A stretch of 64,000 bases of DNA from Shouchella xiaoxiensis. GTDB taxonomy: Bacteria > Bacillota > Bacilli > Bacillales > Bacillaceae_D. Shown here one piece after another: positions 1-7,859 of this stretch. Positions within the stretch are counted from its first letter, which is position 1, and each line of letters starts with the position of its first letter. Below the pieces are notes generated by a model. It ran no database searches. It was given only the letters and a program-made list of their open reading frames with translations, and was not told the origin of the DNA. The stretch is taken from contig NZ_JAFBCV010000011.1 of the NCBI RefSeq assembly GCF_016907895.1, forward strand, positions 1 to 64,000. The letters are read 5' to 3'. A program made the position numbers and the translations under genes.

Positions 1-94
1 GACTTTCATTGACGAGATACCTTGTATCTCTTTATTACGCTTGGCTTTTGTTCAGTTTTCAAAGAACTCGTTTGCGCCGTTCTCTCTTGGCGAC
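1..94 (-). other. rRNA operon leader (5' part of a 16S leader leaving the window)
   Basis: Read on the minus strand this stretch has the Bacillus rRNA leader signature: a boxA-like element with CTTTGAAAACTGAAC (about 54-68), then GCCAAGCGTAATAAAGAG and a short hairpin ATACAAGGTAT. In Bacillaceae these lie shortly before 16S (or 23S) rRNA and support rRNA antitermination. A strong promoter lies immediately upstream (101-130), so this is most likely the start of an operon with 16S beyond position 1. The rRNA itself is not in the window. Confidence 0.75.
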
Positions 95-100
95 TTCAAT

Positions 101-130
101 ATAATAACAAGAATCAACAACAATCGTCAA
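101..130 (-). promoter_or_regulatory. Probable rrn promoter (sigma-A)
   Basis: On the minus strand -35 TTGACG (125-130) and -10 TATTAT (101-106) are 18 bases apart, or 17 with TTATTA. An A/T-rich tract like an UP element lies upstream (131-200). The rRNA leader follows directly. Confidence 0.7.
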
Positions 131-257
131 TAGGTTTTATAAACTTTTTTAAAAAAGATTTAAAAGCTTTAAAAATAGAACTAGAAAAATCACTTAAAAC
201 CTTACTAAAATAACTGTTAGCCAAGTTTTCTATTAAATTTATTTAGTAGACGTAAAT

Positions 258-288
258 AGGCCCCTGATGTTTTTAACATCAGGGGCCT
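258..288 (-). terminator. Terminator-like hairpin after the purine permease
   Basis: A perfect 14-bp stem (258-271 with 275-288, loop TTT) lies just after the permease stop codon. The U-tract on the minus strand is weak, so termination may be partial or factor assisted. Confidence 0.6.
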
Positions 289-305
289 GGCCTATGCTTC
301 TACTT

Positions 306-1610
306 TTAATGATGTAAAAAGCCTAAATAAATAATGAATACAACGAACAATAGGTACATTAAAGGATGTAACTCTTTCGCTCGTCCTTTTACTACCATTG
401 TCAAAGGATAAAGTACAAATCCTAGCGCAATCCCTGTTGCAATGCTATACGTAAGTGGCATTGTCACAACTGTAAAAAACACAGGAATAGCAATCTCCAT
501 CTTTGTCCAGTCAATATGGCGAAGTGCTGTTGCCATCATAACCCCGACAATAATAAGAGCAGGAGCAGTTACTTCATTCGTAATCACATCTAATAAAGGA
601 GAAAAGAATAGAGCTAAAGCAAAAAACAAACCGGTAAAAACAGCCGTTAGTCCCGTACGACCACCTACAGCAACTCCCGAAGATGATTCAACATAAGCCG
701 TCGTTGTTGAAGTTCCGAAGATGGAACCAATGGTTGATGCACTTGCATCAGCAAACAATGCCCGACCAACACGTGGTAAACGATTATTCTTCACAAAGCC
801 TGCTTGAGTTGCTACTGCAAATAACGTTCCTGCTGTGTCGAAAAATACGATAAAAAGAAATGTTAAGATGACAATAAGCATTTGCAAAGTAAAGATCTCT
901 TCTGTCCAGTTCACATCAAATGCCGCACCAAAAGTAGGAGCTAAGCTTGGTGGCATTGATAACACACCATTGGATAGCTGGTTAATTCCCGTTACAATTC
1001 CCAAAATAGCCGTCAATGCAAGGCCGTAAAAAACCGCACCTTTTACTCCACGAACAACAAGAATAATTGTGACAACAACACCAAAAATGGCTAGTAGCGT
1101 TGGCGGAGTCGTTAAATCTCCTAAAGAGACGAGAGTTGCGGGGTCTCCCACAACAATTCCGGCATTTTTTAAGCCAATAAATGCTATAAATAGCCCAATC
1201 CCTGCACCCGTTGCATACTTCAACTCTTCTGGTATTGCATTTATAATCATTTCACGTAGTTTAAAAATCGTTATAACAACGAAAATAACACCTGATGCAA
1301 ATACTGCAAAAAGCGCTGCTTGCCACGACATCCCGTAACCAATGACAACCGTGTAAGCAAAGAAAGCATTTAATCCCATCCCTGGAGCAAGCGCAATCGG
1401 ATAATTCGCAATTACTCCCATCATAATGGAACCAACTAGTGCAGCAAGTGCTGTTGCCACAAATACAGCTCCTTGATCCATTCCAGCTGCCCCAAGTATT
1501 TGCGGATTTACAAACAAGATATAAGCCATCGCTAGGAAGGTTGTTAGCCCAGCTACTCCCTCTTGTTTGATTGATGTTTGGTTCTCACCTAATTTAAAGA
1601 AACGATTCAT
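306..1610 (-). CDS. pbuG: NCS2-family purine (guanine/hypoxanthine) permease
   Basis: Proton-coupled purine base uptake across the cell membrane. The 434-residue protein has the AzgA/PbuG layout of about 12-14 membrane segments, with a conserved N-terminal FLAMAYILFVNPQIL, a GLNAFFAYTVV segment and FDTAGTLFAVA in the middle. I chose the ATG at 1610, preceded by GGGGGGAAAAGG, and not the upstream in-frame GTG at 1664, because the extension would run into the leader hairpin. A guanine-type riboswitch and a candidate PurR operator precede it. PbuG and PbuO paralogues are hard to separate by reading alone, so the symbol could be pbuO. Confidence 0.85.
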   Translation of the reverse strand: MNRFFKLGENQTSIKQEGVAGLTTFLAMAYILFVNPQILGAAGMDQGAVFVATALAALVGSIMMGVIANYPIALAPGMGLNAFFAYTVVIGYGMSWQAALFAVFASGVIFVVITIFKLREMIINAIPEELKYATGAGIGLFIAFIGLKNAGIVVGDPATLVSLGDLTTPPTLLAIFGVVVTIILVVRGVKGAVFYGLALTAILGIVTGINQLSNGVLSMPPSLAPTFGAAFDVNWTEEIFTLQMLIVILTFLFIVFFDTAGTLFAVATQAGFVKNNRLPRVGRALFADASASTIGSIFGTSTTTAYVESSSGVAVGGRTGLTAVFTGLFFALALFFSPLLDVITNEVTAPALIIVGVMMATALRHIDWTKMEIAIPVFFTVVTMPLTYSIATGIALGFVLYPLTMVVKGRAKELHPLMYLLFVVFIIYLGFLHH

Positions 1611-1634
1611 CCTTTTCCCCCCATAATTAAATAA

Positions 1635-1657
1635 CCCTAGGTGGTTTCTACCTAGAG
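1635..1657 (-). terminator. Riboswitch expression platform (terminator stem overlapping antiterminator)
   Basis: On the minus strand CTAGGU (1650-1655) pairs with ACCUAG (1637-1642), followed by a U-rich GGUUAUUUAAUU. The nine bases GGUAGAAAC (1644-1652) within it are the exact complement of the aptamer's conserved GUUUCUACC (1726-1734). Without ligand this gives an alternative antiterminator pairing. Confidence 0.65.
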
Positions 1658-1696
1658 CTGACATGAAGAGGTTGTTCTATGCAAAAGAACCCTTCA

Positions 1697-1766
1697 CATC
1701 GTAGTCAAGCCATTTACGGTAGCCCGGTAGAAACGTGCAGACCTTATTTCTGCGTTTATACGATAG
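1697..1766 (-). ncRNA. Purine riboswitch aptamer (guanine/hypoxanthine class)
   Basis: The minus strand matches the purine aptamer consensus. P1 is AUCGUA...UACGAU. P2 is GCAGA/UCUGC with loop AAUAAGG. The junction is GUUUCUACC. L3 is CCGUAAA, able to kiss the GG of L2. The 3' junction is UUGACUACGA. The ligand-reading base in GACUACG is C, the guanine/hypoxanthine class; U would mean adenine. It lies about 90 bases upstream of the permease start. Confidence 0.92.
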
Positions 1767-1791
1767 TATTAATGAAAATTTGTACTAGATC

Positions 1792-1820
1792 AGTTTAGCA
1801 ACACAGTGAAATAAAGTCAA
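1792..1820 (-). promoter_or_regulatory. Promoter of the pbuG leader
   Basis: -35 TTGACT (1815-1820), 17-base spacer, -10 TAAACT (1792-1797) on the minus strand. Transcription would start just before the purine aptamer. Confidence 0.6.
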
Positions 1821-1823
1821 TAA

Positions 1824-1867
1824 AAATACGAACAATACAATCGTTTTTAATTTAATCATTCGCTTTT
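1824..1867 (-). promoter_or_regulatory. Candidate PurR operator (two inverted PurBoxes) upstream of pbuG
   Basis: The minus strand carries ATTGTTCGTATTT (1824-1836), 12 of 13 to the inverted PurBox AWWGTTCGGWWWT, and AAAAGCGAATGAT (1855-1867), about 10 of 13 to AWWWCCGAACWWT. They are 18 bases apart; 16-17 is usual for PurR. They lie just upstream of the -35 element. In B. subtilis pbuG belongs to the PurR regulon. Confidence 0.5.
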
Positions 1868-1931
1868 ATCCATTTTCTTGCTTTCCATTTTTAAGTATAA
1901 TAGGATGGAAGGACTAGATGGAGGCATTACA

Positions 1932-2288
1932 ATGTATGCATGTAAAGTAACGTGTCGCACTACTCTTTACCATGATGTTGGTGAGAATGAGATTGATTTA
2001 TCTTCAACAAAAGCGTTTTTTGAAAAGCATTTTTTTAAAACGATTACACCTATATTGCGTGTGACCCAGCTCTCAGACTATAAGTATTGGAAAAATAAGT
2101 TTAACGAAATAGCCGGAACTGCAGTTGTTGAAGTACTCGTGCCCTATGACCAGCGCCTTCAATATATGGCTGATTATGAATCAATCGCTTGTCGAACTGT
2201 CCGCAGACTCTTACCTACGCAAGGTGCCGCTATTCAGGTTACATCAAGTGAATGGTTAACGCCACCACGAAAGAAAGGTTTTTCCTAA
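1932..2288 (+). CDS. Conserved-looking hypothetical protein, 118 residues
   Basis: I do not recognise the family. The ATG at 1932 has GGAGG at 1919-1923 with ideal spacing; the longer reading from 1878 has no ribosome binding site. The product is a soluble mixed alpha/beta protein with an N-terminal YACKVTCRTTLYHD strand region and a basic proline-containing C-terminus (TPPRKKGFS). No signal peptide or membrane segment is visible. It lies 51 bases upstream of the PgpA-type gene on the same strand with no terminator between, so the two are probably co-transcribed. Confidence 0.75.
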   Translation: MYACKVTCRTTLYHDVGENEIDLSSTKAFFEKHFFKTITPILRVTQLSDYKYWKNKFNEIAGTAVVEVLVPYDQRLQYMADYESIACRTVRRLLPTQGAAIQVTSSEWLTPPRKKGFS

Positions 2289-2339
2289 ATCAACCTATAA
2301 TGAAGAAAGACGACAATACAGATTAAAGGAGAGAACAAC

Positions 2340-2837
2340 ATGATTCATAAAATTACAATTGAACTCGCTATAAAGAACCTTGAGGATCGTGGTGTAACAA
2401 TAGAAGACATCATGGATCTCGTCTACGATTTGCAAACTCCTTATGTGCCGCACTTAACAAAAGAAATGTGTCGCAATCACGTTATGAAAGTACTCGCAAA
2501 ACGAGAAGTTCAAAATGCGCTCTTAACTGGAATTGAACTGGACCGACTTGCAGAACAAAAAAAGCTCTCTTCGCCACTCCAAGAGATTATTGAGTCCGAC
2601 GAAGGTCTTTTTGGGATTGATGAAATTATTGCGCTCTCTATTGTAAATGTGTATGGCTCAATCGGTCTTACAAACTTCGGTTATGTGGACAAGGTTAAAC
2701 CAGGAATTCTAGGGAAGCTTAACGAACATCAGGAGAATACATGTCATACGTTCCTAGATGACATCGTTGGGGCGATCGCTGCCGCTGCATCAAGCCGTCT
2801 TGCACACTCCCAAGAGGGTGCGGGTGTAAGAGATTAA
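2340..2837 (+). CDS. Phosphatidylglycerophosphatase A family protein (YutG-like)
   Basis: The 165-residue protein resembles B. subtilis YutG, the PgpA-family enzyme (Pfam PgpA) that dephosphorylates phosphatidylglycerophosphate to phosphatidylglycerol. It has the family's helical layout: an N-terminal LEDRGVTIEDIMDLVYDLQ, a central EGLFGIDEIIALSIVNVYGSIGLTNFGYVDK, and a C-terminal THFLDD-like block (CHTFLDDIVGAIAAAASSRL) with conserved acidic residues. Like YutG it lacks obvious membrane segments. AAAGGAGAG precedes the ATG. The assignment rests on recall of the family. Confidence 0.75.
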   Translation: MIHKITIELAIKNLEDRGVTIEDIMDLVYDLQTPYVPHLTKEMCRNHVMKVLAKREVQNALLTGIELDRLAEQKKLSSPLQEIIESDEGLFGIDEIIALSIVNVYGSIGLTNFGYVDKVKPGILGKLNEHQENTCHTFLDDIVGAIAAAASSRLAHSQEGAGVRD

Positions 2838-2848
2838 AGGTTTAGTAG

Positions 2849-2892
2849 TAAACAAAGAAAAACCGCTTCCCTTAAGTGGTTTTTCTTTGTTT
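2849..2892 (+). terminator. Bidirectional-type terminator
   Basis: A long stem (about 2850-2867 with 2874-2892), AAACAAAGAAAAACC...GGTTTTTCTTTGTTT, ends the YutG-like gene. Confidence 0.85.
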
Positions 2893-3050
2893 ATGACGTT
2901 TTTTCCATTTCGTTGATTTACACATTATCTATCCCCCAACTTTTAAAACGCCAAGCGGACCAGTACTAAACTTACTTTCACAGTTCATCATAAAACAACC
3001 CATTTCGCTGAATTTAGGTTATTAGACTAGTTCGTCACACCCCTCATCTC

Positions 3051-3059
3051 CATACAATA
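3051..3059 (+). promoter_or_regulatory. Sporulation-type -10 element upstream of the CotD-like gene
   Basis: CATACAATA fits the -10 of sigma-K (CATAnnnTA) and of sigma-E (CATACAnT), 32 bases before the start codon. No convincing -35 was found, so an activator such as GerE may be needed. B. subtilis cotD is a late mother-cell gene. Confidence 0.45.
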
Positions 3060-3090
3060 CGATAAATGGTTTTAAAGGAGGGGAAACTCA

Positions 3091-3387
3091 ATGGGATTTA
3101 GTCGAAAATGTACTTGCGGAAAATACAATGGCGACGTTCACTTTCATGAGAGTGAACCCGTTGTTCATCCAACCAAACATCGGGTAGTTGATGAAACAGA
3201 AATCGTGATTATTCCAGAAATTCATCCAACTCACACCACTGTAAGAAAAAAACGAGTCTATCGTCATGTGCATAGTTATCCAGAGTCCATCTCAATCGAA
3301 GAAAGTTCAGATGTTGAAAACGTTGTTGATCGTCGTCCTAGACGAGATAACGGGGAACGACGCGGTAGAGGTTGGAGCTGGATTTAA
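3091..3387 (+). CDS. CotD-family spore coat protein
   Basis: The 98-residue protein has the hallmark block of inner spore coat protein D: VVHPTKH, then an acidic linker, then IIPEIHPTHTT. A short Cys-containing N-terminus (CTCGKYNGDVHFH) and a basic Arg-rich tail (RRPRRDNGERRGRG) flank it. It lacks the very His-rich N-terminus of B. subtilis CotD. AAAGGAGGGG precedes the ATG, with a sporulation-type -10 further upstream. It is expected in the mother-cell-assembled coat. It stands alone between two terminators. Confidence 0.8.
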   Translation: MGFSRKCTCGKYNGDVHFHESEPVVHPTKHRVVDETEIVIIPEIHPTHTTVRKKRVYRHVHSYPESISIEESSDVENVVDRRPRRDNGERRGRGWSWI

Positions 3388-3420
3388 AAAGATCCTGTCC
3401 ATTCGGACAGGATCTTTTTT
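3386..3420. terminator. Bidirectional terminator between cotD-like and guaC
   Basis: AAAAAGATCCTGTCC, loop ATTC, GGACAGGATCTTTTTT. It has U-tracts in both directions and serves two convergent genes; its right end overlaps the guaC stop region. Confidence 0.9.
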
Positions 3421-4402
3421 AATAAACTTTATCACCATTAAAAATAGAATTTTTTACAATCACATAGTCTACATTGCGAATGGACTCTAGCTTCGTTCCA
3501 CCTGCGTATGATATTGATGATTGTAAGTCTTGCTCCATTTCCTGAAGCGTATCTGCTAAAGAACCTTTATGCTCTACAAACATCTTTTTTCCTTCAACAT
3601 TCTTTTTCTCACCCTTTTGGAATTCCGATGCCGAGCCAAAATATTCTTTTACTTGTTTTCCATCAATAACAGATGTTTCACCAGGAGACTCTTCGTGCCC
3701 AGCGAACAATGAACCAATCATAACCATAGTTGCTCCAAATCGAACGGACTTGGCAATATCTCCGTGAGTTCGAATGCCTCCGTCTGCAATGATCGGCTTA
3801 CTTGCTGCTTTGGCGCACCAACGTAAAGCTGCTAATTGCCAACCACCTGTGCCAAAACCTGTCTTAATTTTTGTAATACATACTTTCCCTGGTCCAATAC
3901 CCACTTTTGTCGCATCAGCGCCTGCATTCTCTAGTTCACGAACGGCTTCAGGTGTCCCAACATTACCAGCAATAACAAAGCTAGCAGGTATGTGCTTTTT
4001 AATATGTTCGATCATATCAATCACTGCATTTGAATGGCCATGAGCAATGTCTATTGTGATGTACTCAGGTACAGTATTTTCCGCTGCAAGTTGTTCAATA
4101 AACGCGTACTCTTCACGCTTTACACCAACGCTAATAGAAGCATACAACCCTCGACCTTGCATGTCTTTAATAAAGGCTAGACGAGTTTGTGGTTCAAAAC
4201 GGTGCATTACATAAAAATAATTGTTTTCTGCTAAATAAAGTGCAATCTTTTCATCTATAATTGTTTGCATATTCGCCGGAACTACTGGAAGTTTAAAAGA
4301 GCGTCCCCCAAGCTCAACACTTGTATCACATTCAGATCTACTATTTACAACACATTTTGCAGGAATTAGCTGAATATCTTCATAATCAAATACATTTTCC
4401 AT
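3419..4402 (-). CDS. guaC: GMP reductase
   Basis: Reduces GMP to IMP with NADPH, returning guanine nucleotides to the purine pool. The protein (327 residues from the chosen start) matches Bacillus GuaC along its length, with N-terminal [16 protein letters not shown]. The IMPDH/GMPR loop [15 protein letters not shown] holds the catalytic Cys, followed by [14 protein letters not shown] and [16 protein letters not shown] prefer the ATG at 4402 (AGGGG eight bases upstream) over the in-frame GTG at 4411. It has its own sigma-A promoter and a candidate PurR operator. Confidence 0.95.
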   Translation of the reverse strand: MENVFDYEDIQLIPAKCVVNSRSECDTSVELGGRSFKLPVVPANMQTIIDEKIALYLAENNYFYVMHRFEPQTRLAFIKDMQGRGLYASISVGVKREEYAFIEQLAAENTVPEYITIDIAHGHSNAVIDMIEHIKKHIPASFVIAGNVGTPEAVRELENAGADATKVGIGPGKVCITKIKTGFGTGGWQLAALRWCAKAASKPIIADGGIRTHGDIAKSVRFGATMVMIGSLFAGHEESPGETSVIDGKQVKEYFGSASEFQKGEKKNVEGKKMFVEHKGSLADTLQEMEQDLQSSISYAGGTKLESIRNVDYVIVKNSIFNGDKVY

Positions 4403-4415
4403 TTGATACACCCCT

Positions 4416-4460
4416 AAAAACGAATAATAAATTCATTAGGCGATTAAATTGTTCGCCCAT
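4416..4460 (-). promoter_or_regulatory. Candidate PurR operator at guaC
   Basis: On the minus strand ATGGGCGAACAAT (4448-4460) and the inverted ATTATTCGTTTTT (4416-4428, 11 of 13 to AWWGTTCGGWWWT) are 19 bases apart. The first box covers the expected transcription start of the promoter at 4466-4494, which would suit repression. guaC is a PurR-regulon gene in B. subtilis. Confidence 0.4.
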
Positions 4461-4465
4461 TTGGT

Positions 4466-4494
4466 AATATACAGGATTAAACAAAAGATGTCAA
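4466..4494 (-). promoter_or_regulatory. guaC promoter (sigma-A)
   Basis: -35 TTGACA (4489-4494), 17 bases, -10 TATATT (4466-4471) on the minus strand; a near-consensus promoter. Confidence 0.75.
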
Positions 4495-4508
4495 AGCTTT
4501 CATACCAA

Positions 4509-4537
4509 TTTATTTAAAGCGCTTTCTTTGTTATAAT
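4509..4537 (+). promoter_or_regulatory. galKT promoter with candidate cre (CcpA) site
   Basis: -10 TATAAT (4532-4537) with a weak -35 TTTATT (4509-4514) 17 bases upstream. The spacer holds TTAAAGCGCTTTCTT (about 4514-4528), a cre-like palindrome around AGCGCT. CcpA bound there would block RNA polymerase, consistent with catabolite repression of galactose use. Confidence 0.5.
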
Positions 4538-4644
4538 TATAAATTCAGTCTCGAGACAAGCAAAATTGTTATGAATAAGCGCAATTTCTTCCCTTTTATT
4601 TCGTCTATCAAGCGATAAGATTGGTTTAGGAGAGTGATACTAAC

Positions 4645-5811
4645 GTGGAAAAACAAATCATTCAGACAATAACAAATCAGTTTCAAGCTACTCATACTAA
4701 ACAACCAGACTCGATATACTTTGCCCCGGGGCGTGTAAATTTAATTGGTGAACACACCGATTACAATGGAGGTTACGTATTTCCAGCTGCACTAACGATT
4801 GGAACATACTTAGCAGTAGGAAAACGAACTGATCAGATTATCCGTCTACAGTCAGCTAATTTTGAACAAATAATTGAGTGTTCCGTTGATGACCTCTCAT
4901 ATCAACAGTCACATCAGTGGGGCAATTACCCAAAAGGTGTGCTCAACGAATTTCAGAAATTAGGCTATGACCTTCCAGGGCTTGAGCTTTATTTTTATGG
5001 AAATCTCCCAAACGGAGCTGGTCTCTCGTCTTCTGCATCGATTGAGATGGTTACTGCTTATTTTCTTGCTACGTTGCTAAATGCACCTTTAAGTCGAACG
5101 GACTTAGCTACATTATGTCAGCGGGTTGAGAATGGGTATATTGGTGTCAACAGTGGAATTATGGATCAATTCGCAGTTGGTTTGGGTAAAGAACACCATG
5201 CATTGTTTTTAAATACGCACACCCTTGAACATGACCTCATTCCTCTTGATCTGGCAAACTACAAAATTGTCATTACGAATTCAAATAAACAACGCGGCCT
5301 GTCCGATTCAAAATACAACGAACGTCGTTCAGAGTGCGAGCAAGGATTATCTGACATCCAAGCCGCGGGCTATGCCATTGAGACCTTAAGCGATTTATCT
5401 GTTCATCAAATTCAAGAGGTGGCGTCCGTTGTTCGTTCAGCTGAAATTGCCCAAAGAGTTGCTCATGTTGTTAGTGAAAATGATCGTGTTACTCGAGCAG
5501 TTCAGTTACTTAAAGAAGGAGATCTGGAGGGATTCGGAAAACTCATGGGCGATTCTCATCAATCCCTTTCAATTGACTATGAAGTAACTGGCCCTGAACT
5601 TGACTTACTGTTTTCACTTCAAGCAGACGCTCCAGGATGTATTGGAACCCGCATGACCGGCGCTGGATTTGGTGGATGTACAGTTAGTTTAGTCGATCAT
5701 CAATCGATTGATAGTTTTACTGAGCACGTTAAGCGACACTATACAGAGAAGACTGGCCTGACACCAGAATTTTACATTAGTGAGGCAGGCGAAGGCGTTT
5801 ATCAATTATAA
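4645..5811 (+). CDS. galK: Galactokinase
   Basis: Phosphorylates alpha-D-galactose at C1 with ATP, the first step of the Leloir pathway. The 388-residue GHMP kinase has all family signatures: GRVNLIGEHTDYNGGYVFP near residue 30, the ATP loop LPNGAGLSSSASIE near 120, and GTRMTGAGFGGCTVSL near the C-terminus. The start is GTG with AGGAGAG upstream. It is followed 14 bases later by galT in one operon. No galE is in the window, so the epimerase must be elsewhere. Confidence 0.95.
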   Translation: MEKQIIQTITNQFQATHTKQPDSIYFAPGRVNLIGEHTDYNGGYVFPAALTIGTYLAVGKRTDQIIRLQSANFEQIIECSVDDLSYQQSHQWGNYPKGVLNEFQKLGYDLPGLELYFYGNLPNGAGLSSSASIEMVTAYFLATLLNAPLSRTDLATLCQRVENGYIGVNSGIMDQFAVGLGKEHHALFLNTHTLEHDLIPLDLANYKIVITNSNKQRGLSDSKYNERRSECEQGLSDIQAAGYAIETLSDLSVHQIQEVASVVRSAEIAQRVAHVVSENDRVTRAVQLLKEGDLEGFGKLMGDSHQSLSIDYEVTGPELDLLFSLQADAPGCIGTRMTGAGFGGCTVSLVDHQSIDSFTEHVKRHYTEKTGLTPEFYISEAGEGVYQL

Positions 5812-5825
5812 GAAGGGGGGATCTC

Positions 5826-7370
5826 ATGACTCATTCCATCCATCACCAAGTTGAAGCTCTACTCGCCTATGGGCAAAACAAGCAGCTTTTCGCCAAAGAA
5901 GATACAGAATACGTGCGTAACCGTGTTCTTGACATGCTTGGTCTACAAGCACCTTCTTTTGAACAAGTGCCACCTGACGACATGAACGCTTTACCTGATA
6001 TACTTGGTCCCATTCTTTCTTGGGCTGTTGACCATTCACTAATTAAATCGGACACCGTTACGTATCGTGATTTGTTTGACACAAAACTCATGGATTTACT
6101 GTTACCTCGGCCAAGTTCTGTAATCAACACATTTTACACAAACCTTTCTAAATATGGAGCAGAACAAGCAACTGCTCTTTTTTACGCGTTTAATCAAGAT
6201 TCCAATTACATTCGAACCAATCGGATTAAGTTGAACCAAAGTTGGTCAGTCCAGACTACTTACGGAGACTTGGAAATCACAATAAATTTGTCTAAACCTG
6301 AAAAAGACCCTGTTGCCATCGCCGCTGCAAAAAACGATAGTCAATCTATCACCTATCCGGGTGGACCGTTAGTGAAAGAAAATGTTGGCTTTGCTGGTAG
6401 TGTACAGCATCCTGCACGACAGAACTTGCGTATCATCCCCATTAGGTTAGCTGATGAGCAGTGGTATCTTCAGTTTTCACCCTATGTTTACTACAATCAA
6501 CATGCTATAGCATTTTCCGGCATTCAAAAACCTATGGCAATTACCGAGAAAACATTTCAACGACTTGCTGATTTTGTTGATCAGTTTCCTCATTACTTTA
6601 TTGGCTCAAATTCAGACCTACCAATTGTTGGCGGTTCTATTCTAAATCATGACCACTATCAAGGTGGGGACCATTCATTTCCAATGGCTAGGGCTCCGCT
6701 TAAAGTCGAGTTCCCCATTCCAGATGCTGATCTTAAAATAGGTATTGTAAAATGGCCAATGAGCGTCATACGATTAACAAGTACCAATCGCGAGCGCATC
6801 ATCTCATTTGCCACGACTGTACTAACAACATGGCGGGGCTACAGTGATGCACATTCCGATGTATTTTCGCATACGGAAGGCGAACCACATAATACGATTA
6901 CACCGGTTCTGCGAAAAAGTGGTGTCCATTACGAGATGGATTTGGTTTTACGTAATAATCGTAGAACAGAAGAACATCCATTAGGTTTATTCCATCCCCA
7001 TAAAGAAGTACATCCGATTAAGAAAGAAAATATTGGGCTAATTGAAGTGATGGGCTTAGCGATCTTGCCTGGAAGATTAAAAGAGGAACTTCAAGAGCTT
7101 GCAAGCATTTTACCTTCTACTAATGCGGAAGAAGAATTAACGAATTCAACTCTGGTCGCAAAGCATAAAGAATGGGCACTTAATTTCAAACAGCGTTTAG
7201 GAAAAGAGCTACTTACAGCAACAATCGAGCAGCAATTACAGCTAGAAGTAGGCAGGTTATTTGAAAAAGTGTTAGATCATGCTGGGGTCTTTAAAGATTC
7301 TGAAACAGGAACAGCACGATTTACCAAATTCATCTCGGAGTGTATTAATTCTTATAACAATTCTCGATAA
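5826..7370 (+). CDS. galT: UDP-glucose--hexose-1-phosphate uridylyltransferase (type II GalT)
   Basis: Swaps UMP between UDP-glucose and galactose-1-phosphate, second step of the Leloir pathway. At 514 residues it is the long Firmicutes type II GalT, not the roughly 350-residue E. coli type. It has the type II motif GGSILNHDHYQGGDHSFPM, and the histidines there are the expected catalytic site, plus ENVGFAGSVQHPARQNLRI. AAGAAGGGGG precedes the ATG and the gene closely follows galK. A terminator ends the operon. Confidence 0.94.
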   Translation: MTHSIHHQVEALLAYGQNKQLFAKEDTEYVRNRVLDMLGLQAPSFEQVPPDDMNALPDILGPILSWAVDHSLIKSDTVTYRDLFDTKLMDLLLPRPSSVINTFYTNLSKYGAEQATALFYAFNQDSNYIRTNRIKLNQSWSVQTTYGDLEITINLSKPEKDPVAIAAAKNDSQSITYPGGPLVKENVGFAGSVQHPARQNLRIIPIRLADEQWYLQFSPYVYYNQHAIAFSGIQKPMAITEKTFQRLADFVDQFPHYFIGSNSDLPIVGGSILNHDHYQGGDHSFPMARAPLKVEFPIPDADLKIGIVKWPMSVIRLTSTNRERIISFATTVLTTWRGYSDAHSDVFSHTEGEPHNTITPVLRKSGVHYEMDLVLRNNRRTEEHPLGLFHPHKEVHPIKKENIGLIEVMGLAILPGRLKEELQELASILPSTNAEEELTNSTLVAKHKEWALNFKQRLGKELLTATIEQQLQLEVGRLFEKVLDHAGVFKDSETGTARFTKFISECINSYNNSR

Positions 7371-7396
7371 AGAGCGCAAAAATGCGCTCTTTTTTT
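7370..7396 (+). terminator. galKT terminator
   Basis: AGAGCGCA (7371-7378), short loop, TGCGCTCT (7383-7390), then a run of T. Confidence 0.9.
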
Positions 7397-7443
7397 GATT
7401 AACTTTCCTAGTTGAGGGTATGCGATAACTGAGGAGGTCAACA

Positions 7444-7773
7444 ATGGAACATTCTGTTCGAAAGAGCTTCGGGCTAACAATAAGTGCCCTTGGCTTGATC
7501 CAATTTATCTTGTTTCTCTACTTATTTTTAACTCAGTTTTCATCAGAATTTATGCGCTCAAATTGGATTTCAGACTGGCGCACTACTGCGTTTATTTTGC
7601 CCCTTTTCTTTTTTTCAAACGGACTCTTTATTGCCTTCCAAAAGAAACCTTTATCAACGCAGCGTTTACTCTTTGTCCTAATTTTTTCGCTTGTACTGCT
7701 CGTTTCCTTACCTCTACTTTGGTTAACAGCTATCGTGATCACATTCCCTCTTGACCCAACATTACGTTCTTAA
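7444..7773 (+). CDS. Small membrane protein, 109 residues, unknown function
   Basis: Not recognised. Three hydrophobic segments are visible (about residues 10-30, 44-62 and 75-98), separated by short polar loops, so it should be an integral membrane protein. GAGGAGG lies seven bases before the ATG. It is monocistronic between the galT terminator and its own. No motif points to a role. Confidence 0.7.
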   Translation: MEHSVRKSFGLTISALGLIQFILFLYLFLTQFSSEFMRSNWISDWRTTAFILPLFFFSNGLFIAFQKKPLSTQRLLFVLIFSLVLLVSLPLLWLTAIVITFPLDPTLRS

Positions 7774-7782
7774 ATTACGAAA

Positions 7783-7809
7783 AGAACCTCTGCTGGAAGC
7801 AGAGGTTCT
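7783..7809. terminator. Terminator hairpin
   Basis: A 12-bp perfect stem, AGAACCTCTGCT / AGCAGAGGTTCT, with loop GGA, lies between the small membrane gene and the convergent MFS gene. U-tracts are modest on both sides. Confidence 0.7.
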
Positions 7810-7859
7810 CGTGTCTTAATACAATTAACGCGACTTGCTCCGGAGCATCGACAATTCCA

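Noticed and set aside
22-213. 63-codon open frame on the plus strand
   Set aside because: It lies across the rRNA leader and promoter read on the other strand, has no ribosome binding site and an implausible composition.
1069-1338. 89-codon open frame antisense to the purine permease
   Set aside because: Antisense shadow of a clear membrane protein gene.
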